A DNA stretch of 64,000 bases, taken from contig NC_089593.1 of the NCBI RefSeq assembly GCF_019320115.1, forward strand, positions 38,562,723 through 38,626,722, written 5' to 3'. This DNA is from Miscanthus floridulus. Lineage: Eukaryota > Streptophyta > Magnoliopsida > Poales > Poaceae. Each line of letters starts with the position of its first letter. Positions within the stretch are counted from its first letter, which is position 1. The position numbers and the translations under genes are program-made. Of the stretch, positions 56,625-64,000 are shown one piece after another. The notes below the pieces were generated by a model, which saw nothing but the letters and a program-made list of their open reading frames with translations, did no database searches and was not told where the DNA came from.

Positions 56625-59256
56625 TCCTCCCCTTCTTGAATTGAAGTCGTCCTCGACGGCAACTCCTCATCTTCGCCCGCATAAGGTTTCAAATCTGCAA
56701 CATTAAAACTCGTGGAAACACCAAACTCCGCAGGCAGGGTCAAGGAATGTAAGCATTATCATTAATCTTGGTTAGTACTTTAAAAGGACCAGCAGCACGT
56801 GGCATCAATTTAGAACGACGTAAAGTAGGAAAACGATCCTTTCTTAAATGCAACCAAACCAGATTCACCCGGTTCAAAAGTAACATGTTTCTCCTTTACC
56901 TACCCGCAACCTGATATTTAGCATTAGCAGTAGCAATGTTTTGTTTAGTTTGTTCATGCAAAGCTAATCATTTGATCAATATGTGCAGCGGCATCTATGT
57001 GTGGAGCGTCCTCAGCATCAAGAGCAAACAAATCAATGGGCGCTCGAGGATATAACCATAAACAATCTGAAGGGACACATTTTGTAGAAGAATGCGTTGG
57101 CATGATTATAAGCAAACTCAACATGAGGCAAGCAATCCTCCCAACGTTTCAAGTTTTTATCTAAAACAGCCCTAAGCATGGTTGACAAAGTTCGATTAAC
57201 CACCTCAGTTTGCCCATCAGTCTGAGGGTGACAAGTAGTGCTAAACAGCAATTTAGTTCCCATTTTATTCCACAGTGATCTCCAAAAATGACTGAGAAAC
57301 TTAGCATCACGATCAGAGACTATTGTATTTGGAATACCATGCAAACGAATAATCTCTTTAAAGAACAATCAGCAATATTGCTAGCATCATCAGTCTTATG
57401 ACAAGGTATAAAATGAGCCATTTTGGAGAAACGATCAACAACCACAAAATACTGTCCCTCCCCTTCTTAGTTCGAGGCAATCCCAAAACAAGTCCATAGA
57501 AATATCAAGCCAAGGGGAAAGTAGGAACAGGCAAAGGCATGTACAAACCATGGTTGTTCAATCGTGACTTAGCTTTCTGGCAAGTATTGCAACGTGCAAC
57601 AAGGCGCTCAACATCAGCGCGCATCCGGGGCCAAAAGAAATGAGCAGCCAGCACCTCATGCGTCTTGTAGACGCCAAAGTTGCCCCATGAGACCGCCTCC
57701 ATGCGCTTCCTGTAACAACAAACGACGAACCGAGCTAGCTGGAACACACAGCTGTTAGCGCGAAACAGGAACCCGTCCTGTATGTGAAATTTGCCCCATG
57801 GTTTGCCATGAATACAATGGGCAAAAGCATCTTTAAAATCAGCATCATCCACATATTGATCCTTCACAGTTTTGCAGGCCAAAAATTTTAAATCTAACTG
57901 TGATAGCATGGTATAGCGACGAGACAAAGCATCAGCAATAACATTTTCTTTCCCGCTCTTGTGTTTAATAATGTAAGGAAAAGACTCAATGAATTCTACC
58001 CATTTAGCATGACGACGGTTCAGGTTTGTTTGGGTACGAATATGTTTTAAAAGCCTCATGATCAGAATGAATTATAAACTCGCGATGCCAAAGGTAGTGC
58101 TGCCAAGTATGCAAAGTGCGCACTAAAGCATAAAGCTCCTTATCATAAGTAGAATAATTCAAGCTAGCACCACTTAATTTCTCGCTAAAATAGGCAACAG
58201 GTTTTCCTTCTTGTAACAAAACAGCACCTAGCCCAATACCGCTAGCATCACATTCAAAGCTCAAACACTTTAGTAAAATCAGGCAACTGCAAGAGAGGAG
58301 AATTGGTTAACTTATCTTCAAGGTGCTGAACGCAACCTCTTGCGAATCACTCAAGCAAAGGGGACATCCTTCTTTGTAAGCTCATGTAAGAGGCGCTGCA
58401 ATGGAGCTAAAATCACGAACAAACCTGCGGTAGAAACCTGCAAGGCCAAGAAAAGCTTCGAATTTGTGTGACCGTCGTCGGTGTAGGCCACGCCGAATGG
58501 CAATCGATCTGCTGCTATCCACCTCATGCCCTGTGGAGTAACAACATAGCCAAGAAACAGAGACACGTTGTGTGCAAAACATGCAATTTTTCGATGTTAG
58601 GCAAATAAATTGGCCGCACGCAACGCATCAAAAAACAGCACGCAAATGGTCTAAATGCTCCTCCATAGACTTGCTGTAAATAAGGATATCATCAAAATAG
58701 ACAACTACAAACAATCCTATGGAAGGGCCTCAGAACTTCATTCATCAAACGCATAAAAGTGCTGGGAGCATTCGTCAAACCAAACGGCATAACCAACCAT
58801 TCATATAACCCAAATTTCGTTTTAAAAGCCGTTTTCCATTCATCACCTAATTTCATGCTGAATCTGATGGTAGCCACTACGCAAATCAATCTTAGTAAAA
58901 AATAATGGCACCACTAAGCTCATCTAGCATATCATCAAGGCGTGGTATAGGATATCGGTAGCGAATGGTAATGTTATTAATAGCACGACAGTCTACACAC
59001 ATACGCCAAGAGCCATCTTTCTTTGGAACAAGTAACACAGGAACAGAGCAAGGGCTAAGAGACTCACGAATATAACCCTTGTCAAGCAACGCCTGTACCT
59101 GTCGCTGGATCTCCTTTGTCTCATCCGGATTTGTACGGTACGGGGCGCGGTTCGGGAGCTGTGCGCCGGGAATGAGGTCGATCTGGTGCTCAATGCCACG
59201 AAGTGGTGGAAGGCCTGGTGGCAAATCTTTGGAAAGACATCAGCGTACTCCTGCAA
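56561..59256 (-). pseudogene. CRM-type pol: RT, RNase H, integrase
   Basis: Read right to left. RT has [20 protein letters not shown] and [20 protein letters not shown] (59224-58892), [20 protein letters not shown] (about 58815-58756) and an FDDILIYSK catalytic block (about 58705-58670), in at least three frames. RNase [21 protein letters not shown] (58264 downwards) and ADALSRRY (about 57925). Integrase: zinc region ending RCNTCQKAKS (about 57590), core [15 protein letters not shown] and [17 protein letters not shown] (about 57310-57180). The C-terminal part is FNVADLKPYAGEDEEL then EGEDDEDTTSTS, crossing into the 3' LTR at 56624. No chromodomain is seen. Frameshifts occur near 58600, 58350, 58040, 57500 and 57080. 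Confidence 0.85.
56625..56640 (-). other. Polypurine tract of the CRM element
   Basis: TTCAAGAAGGGGAGGA on the minus strand, directly before the 3' LTR start TGATGAGG. Confidence 0.75.
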
Positions 59257-59447
59257 AATGTTAGCAACAAGCAGGGGGAATATCCAAAGGACGGTGTATC
59301 ATCAAGGGAAACGAGCACACGAGAGCATATAAGGGCATAGCATGGCAAAGTAGCATCGTGTAACTTATCAAAATCAGCACGTGTAGCAGCAAAACAGGAG
59401 CATTTAACTTGATTTCAGAATTAACAGAGGTCGATGGTGCAAGTTGT

Positions 59448-60000
59448 TTAGGCAGTTTTAGCAGCTCGAGCAAGATCATCTTTAAGAATTTGTTCAGGTG
59501 TCATTGGATGTATAATTATTTTTTGACCCTTAAACATGAGAGAATAGTGATTGGAACGACCATGATGCAAGCTATCAGTATCATATTGCCAAGGTCGCCC
59601 AAGTAACAGAGAGCATACTTCCATGGGAATAACATCACAATCGACAAAATCAGAATAAGCACCCATGGAGAAAGGAACACGGACGCGAACGAGTAATTCT
59701 AATTTTCCCACCATCATTAAGCCATTGAATGTGATATGGATGTGGATGCTTACGAGTGGGTAAAGACAACTTCTCAACCAGCGCGGTACTCGCCAAATTG
59801 TTGCAGCTGCCGCTGTCGATGATGATGCGAATGGATCGCTCTTGCACAACGCCCTTGGTATGGAAAAGAGTGTGGTCGCTGATTCGTCTCAGGCGTAGCG
59901 ACCTGTGTACTAAGAACACGCTGCACAACAAGACTTTCATACCTATCGGCGTCGTCCGGGTTGACATGTACGTCCGTCTTTGCTGCATGGTCAGTGGCAA
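59448..60000 (-). pseudogene. CRM-type protease region
   Basis: It contains IRIIIDSGSCNNLAST, the aspartic protease active-site motif (about 59835-59790), followed by EKLSLPTRKHPHPYHIQWLN and, in the next frame, MGAYSDFVDCDVIPMEVCSL and LLGRPWQYD. A shift near 59700 splits it. Confidence 0.8.
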
Positions 60001-60049
60001 GCATAGCGGGTTGAATATCGTCAGAAATCACTAGCGGAAGAATACTCAC

Positions 60050-61133
60050 CATCGTCACGAATGAGCAAGGCACGCTTGTTCGGACATTCCCGAGACACAT
60101 GGCCAAATCCTTGGCAACGAAAGCACTGAATATCCCGTGTGCGGCGTGTGGAAGGACTGCACCTGTGGACGGAGGAGTACCTGCAGAAGTGGCTGCCCGC
60201 TCACGGTGGTGTAGTGGTGGGTGTGGACGGTGCAGGGGGGCGCGGGTGCTGAACCGGATGTCGAGCTTCGTCCTGCAAAAGAGTTAGAATATGGCTTCGA
60301 GCGGCGTCCCTGTATTTGACGTTCAGCTTTGCAAGCAAATTCAAATAATGTGGTCATATCATAATACCTCTTTTGTAATCAAGTATATCCTGAATTTCAC
60401 TGGTTTAAACCACCACGAAACGTGCCATAGCAGCATCGTTTTCCTCAACTAACCCCACACCGAATCATGCCTTTTTGCAATTCCTGGTAATAGTCCTCTA
60501 CAGATTGTGAACCTTGCTGAAAACATTGCATTTTATTAAGCAAATCGCGAGCATAATAAGAAGGTACAAATCTGTATCGCCATAGCAGCTTTTAATTGAT
60601 CCCATGTGGTTGGAACTGTAGCGGGATGTTTTTGTTTATATTCACGCCACCAAATTAAAGCAAAATCAGTAAATTCACTAATAGCAGCTTTAACTTGAGA
60701 ATTAGCAGGAATATCATGGCATGAAAATTTCTGGTCGACTTCTAATTCCCAATCAAGATATGCAGCAGGATCATATTTGCCGCTTAAAAGATGGAATTTT
60801 AAATTTTATCTTAGCAAAAGAATCATTACCGGGACGGCGTGGCACACGGCGAGCGCGGCCTTTACGGTCTCCACCGTCCTGCTCCGTGTCACCAACATAA
60901 TCGTTCTGGAGATCTGCGACCAGCGTGCTCAATGAGTCGAGGCGTGACACGATGGTGTCGAGCGTGGTCTTGGTGGCTGTCTGCGAGAGGTCTAGCTGAT
61001 CGAACCGCTCGTTCGACGTAGTGACCGTGGAATCCATCCGTTCATGCATCGTCTTGATGTCGGTGGCAAGTCCATCAATCTGTGTCCGCATGTCCTGCAG
61101 CTCATCCTTCACGTCGTCGCCGTCGCCTGCCAT
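60050..61133 (-). pseudogene. CRM-type gag
   Basis: The chosen start is ATG 61133-61131 (MAGDGDDVKDELQDMRTQI). A coiled-coil-like N-terminus follows (to about 60920), then a Gly/Arg-rich stretch and FAKIKFKIPSF (about 60800). The gag core is readable in pieces in other frames down to 60300. A CCHC zinc knuckle (CFRCQGFGHVSREC) lies at about 60125-60080, with ALLIRDDGE following. Frameshifts occur near 60785, 60570, 60450 and 60360. Confidence 0.8.
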
Positions 61134-62388
61134 GGTTAGGCGCAAACACAAACCGATGCCAAAATAGGGTGTAACGGTTCACAAGGCGCTCACACTAGTG
61201 CTGTTATCAATGTCTTATCCGTTCTTACCTAGCAACACAGGGGCGACCCACAACCGACCGAGGAACTCGCGAAAGATTGGAGCAGCGATTGCCTGGGAAA
61301 CAAAGTCAGCTCGTCGTAGAACTATGTGGAGTTCTGGGTAGGCCGCACTCAAGTCAAGGATTAGCAATTAACGAATGCAGATTAGCGAATGTTCAATAAG
61401 TATCCAAAGTACAAGTCACAAGTGCTGGCTAAGACGTGTCCTAGACGTAGCGCAACAAGGGTGAAACAAAGGACGATGGAAAGAACTCACAGAACAAGCA
61501 AATAGCCCGGATTTTTCTTTTTTTTTCCAAAAGGTACTAGTAGGAATCAACTTTTTTTTTTTGCACTATTTTTTTTATATTTTTCGCTGAACAAGGATCA
61601 CAAAAGATGCAACCACAAAAATTGGCACCTACAACTGAGGTGTTATGTGGCCTACAGAAAAACAACACGTTCTCTGAAAAACGTGCAAACCCTTGACAAT
61701 TTTTTTTCTATATTTTCCCGAATTTTTTTGGGGATTTTGACGAAACCAAACAGACCGAAGGTGAGTTTGGGTCGGCTCCAAATGGTGTCGAGATGCTCCA
61801 CAAAAATTCAGATTTTTCTGACAAACGAGCGAAAAGTTATGCCTGTTTTACCGAAGGTATCTCAAGTATGTTTTTCGGAAGGCACAACACGGCGGCGGCA
61901 GTTAGGGCAAAGGCGTCCCTAAACTCCAACACCGATCACAGGATCAATCGTCCCTGTGACTAACAGCAGTAGGTAGGCGCCAGATGATGTTAAGGAGGGG
62001 CTGCGATGCAGGAGAAATAACAGCGGGCTGGCAACCTATCTAGGGTTAGCGCGGCGGCGAGAGATCACACAAGGCGGCTAGCGGGGGCAAGTCGAGTAAT
62101 ATGGTGGCTTCGACTTGTTGTTTGGGAACGGTGGTTGGGATAGCGGCGGAAACAAAGAATAGCAACGGTGCGGTTGAACTACGACCACGAACACAATCCT
62201 AAACCAGCAACAAGACTCGACCACGGAAACAAACTCAACCAATGCGAAACCTGGAACGAAATTGCAAAGGCACAAGGTTGATAGGACAGCGGAAAGTAAA
62301 ATATTTTTTTGGCTTTTGTGGACTCTAGGTAATGAACAAATATGAATCGGGAAAAACACTCGATAAAGCTCACCGATCAACCTGGAAA
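61134..62388 (-). other. 5' leader of the CRM element
   Basis: About 1.25 kb without coding signal between the primer site and gag. T-rich runs occur at 61517-61580 and 61698-61735 on the plus strand. Confidence 0.65.
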
Positions 62389-62389
62389 T

Positions 62390-62399
62390 CTGATACCAC
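62390..62399 (-). other. Primer binding site of the CRM element
   Basis: On the minus strand TGGTATCAGA follows the 5' LTR end (CTATCA) after two bases. It is the initiator Met tRNA type. Confidence 0.85.
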
Positions 62400-62400
62400 T

Positions 62401-63013
62401 TGATAGGAAGGGAGTGCCCGATCTTTCGGTGAGTGGAGATAATTTCGATCTGGTGGAAGTAGACCCTCACGATCCGACTACGACGAGCGAACCCGAAGCG
62501 CCAATGCAATCGCTGAACCAACTCCCGATGGTTTACCAACCTCGCCGGTGCGAGATCAGCCTGATCACGAAGATCGTTTCCTGCACGCAATCGAAAAACG
62601 AACAAGAAAAGACGCGAGCAATCACAATTATCGCTCGAAGGTGGAGTTCTGATCACACAAAGACGGCGTGGAATTGCCGTGTTCGAGAGTAGCTAAAGCT
62701 AGATGTAAAACAAAAACTCGAGTTGTAAACAAAAGGGACTCCGACTAAATAAAGGGGGCGCAGCCCCTGGAGTCCAGATCGACGGCAGGAGGGGGGGGGG
62801 GGGCGCCACCAGGGAAAAGGCGGCGGCTGCCAGCCCTAGGCGCCCCACCTGGGCTGCCCTGTTGGGCCATCTTCTTATTCGCTGGCACTTCGTTCCTTAA
62901 CAGCATGATGAATTTAATTCTCTCGCACGGGGCCCGAGTGATTGGCCCTAGATGATCAACTGGAGGCGCCTGAGGTGCTGCTGGTGTAGATGTACTCGTG
63001 GTTGTCCTCATCA
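62401..63013 (-). repeat. 5' LTR of the CRM element
   Basis: Starts TGATGAGGAC on the minus strand at 63013 and ends CTTCCTATCA at 62401. In this copy the frame equivalent to the pol tail continues through HLGPITRAPCERIKF, because of a 1-bp difference from the 3' LTR. Confidence 0.92.
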
Positions 63014-64000
63014 AACACTATATCCAACGGACCGAACGAGATTCCACTGAGTCGTCACCTGGAGTTCTATCGGGTGCGGTCAAAATGATTTCCGAGCCTT
63101 GTTTGGAACAAACCGTGCACCTGTCTTGCACTAATACTAACACTACTACAAACGGACCGAAACAGATTCCACTTGAGCCTCGTCATCGGAGTCCATCGGG
63201 TGTCCAAATGATTTCTGAGCCTAGTTACGTTTGTTACAAAACCGTGCATCTTGCACTAATACTAACACTATCCAAACGGACCGAAACGAGATTCCACTTG
63301 AGCCTCGTCACTAGGAGTTCCATCGGGTGCGTCCAAAATGATTTTGAGCCTATGTTTGGCACAAACCGTGCACCTATCTTGCACTAATACTAACACTATC
63401 TCCAACAGACCGAAAAGATTCCACTTGAGCCTCGTCACCAGGAGTTCATCGGGTGGTCAAAATGATTTCGAGCCTTGTATGTTGGAACAAACCGTGCACT
63501 ATCTTGCCTAATACTAACACTATCTCCAAATGGACCAAAAAGATTCCACTTGAGCCTCGTCACCTAGGAGTTCATCGGGTGCGGTCAAATGATTTTCGAG
63601 CCTTGTTATGGAACAACCGTGCACCTGTCTTGCACTAATACTAACACTATCTCCAAACGGACCGAAACAAGATTCCACTTGAGCCTCGTCACCTAGGAGT
63701 ACATCGGGTGCGGCAAAATGATTTTGAGCCTATGTATGTTTACAAACCGTGCGCATATCTTGTACATACTAACACTATATCCAAAGACCGAAACGAGATT
63801 CCACTTGAGCCTCGTCACCTAGGAGTTCTATCGGGTGCGGTCAAAATGATTTTCGAGCCTTGTATGGAACAAACCGTGCACCTGTCTTGCACTAATACTA
63901 ACACTATCTCCAAACGGACCGAAACAAGATTCCACTTGAGCCTCGTCACCTAGGAGTACCATCGGGTGCGCAAAATGATTATGAGCCTATTTACGTTTGT
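63014..64000. repeat. Centromeric satellite array, right of the CRM insertion
   Basis: Same 131/137-bp satellite, in the same orientation and phase as on the left, starting with the second AACAC. Monomers here have many 1-2 bp deletions. It runs off the window. Confidence 0.93.

Larger units (their letters stand above)
56017..63013 (-). mobile_element. CRM-type centromeric gypsy element inserted in the satellite
   Basis: 6,997 bp, with ends TGATGAGGAC and CTTCCTATCA on the minus strand, flanked by the 5-bp target duplication AACAC (56012-56016 and 63014-63018) inside a satellite monomer. LTRs are 613 bp (5', 62401-63013) and 608 bp (3', 56017-56624). An iMet-type primer site (TGGTATCAGA) lies next to the 5' LTR and a polypurine tract next to the 3' LTR. 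Gag and pol are recognisable but frameshifted. RT sequence, absence of a normal chromodomain, pol reading into the 3' LTR and the satellite location all fit the CRM clade. Confidence 0.92.

Overview
The window reads as pericentromeric or centromeric DNA of an andropogonoid grass (Sorghum, Saccharum or Miscanthus type). It holds a 12.3 kb array of a satellite whose longer monomer is 137 bp, the length I recall for the sorghum/sugarcane centromere satellite. It also holds nested grass LTR retrotransposons of the Tat, Tekay-type chromovirus, CRM and copia groups, and one recognisable host gene. I see no bacterial genes, tRNA, rRNA or CRISPR.

Layout. 1-1808 is an exact copy of 38035-39842 (end of ORF0, gag and protease start of the Tekay-type element). 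At 1808/1809 it is fused to a 5'-truncated copia element (pol remnants to 3951, 3' LTR 3952-4431). 4432-22200 holds the last three coding exons of the AP-2 clathrin adaptor sigma subunit gene (4769-4942, 20527-20587, 21533-21574). One of its introns is inflated to 15.6 kb by a solo LTR (5405-5880, TSD ATAAC) and a complete but degenerate 14.2 kb Tat-lineage gypsy element (5978-20136, TSD CTGGT). That element carries an antisense gene and a tandem-repeat 3' UTR. 22.2-32.5 kb is AT-rich intergenic DNA with non-autonomous DNA transposons: two long-TIR Mutator-like elements, one carrying a VARLMGL-motif gene fragment, two hAT MITEs with perfect 8-bp TSDs, and a GC-rich hAT-like fragment.

32549-43574 is a Tekay-type chromovirus with a 3.8 kb 5' LTR, an iMet-type primer site, an extra ORF (ORF0) before gag, gag-pol ending in a chromodomain, and a 3' LTR cut off by a 100-N gap (43575-43674). 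From 43675 to the end is satellite, interrupted by a CRM-type gypsy element on the minus strand (56017-63013, TSD AACAC).

The most interesting observation is that ORF0 of the chromovirus starts with the histone H3 tail. Its initiator Met plus 13 residues equal H3 residues 1-13, including K4, K9 and S10, while the K14 and K18 positions are Arg. The same element carries a chromodomain on its integrase, so one transposon encodes both an H3-tail look-alike and a chromatin-reader fold. ORF0 continues into a globular region, a basic patch, a coiled coil and an acidic tail, and is broken here by one frameshift and one TAG.

Caution: many differences between sibling copies (CRM LTRs, satellite monomers, AP-2 exons) are single-base indels, often in homopolymers. 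Part of the apparent gene decay may therefore be consensus error, and the exact 1.8 kb duplication and the satellite join may be assembly effects.
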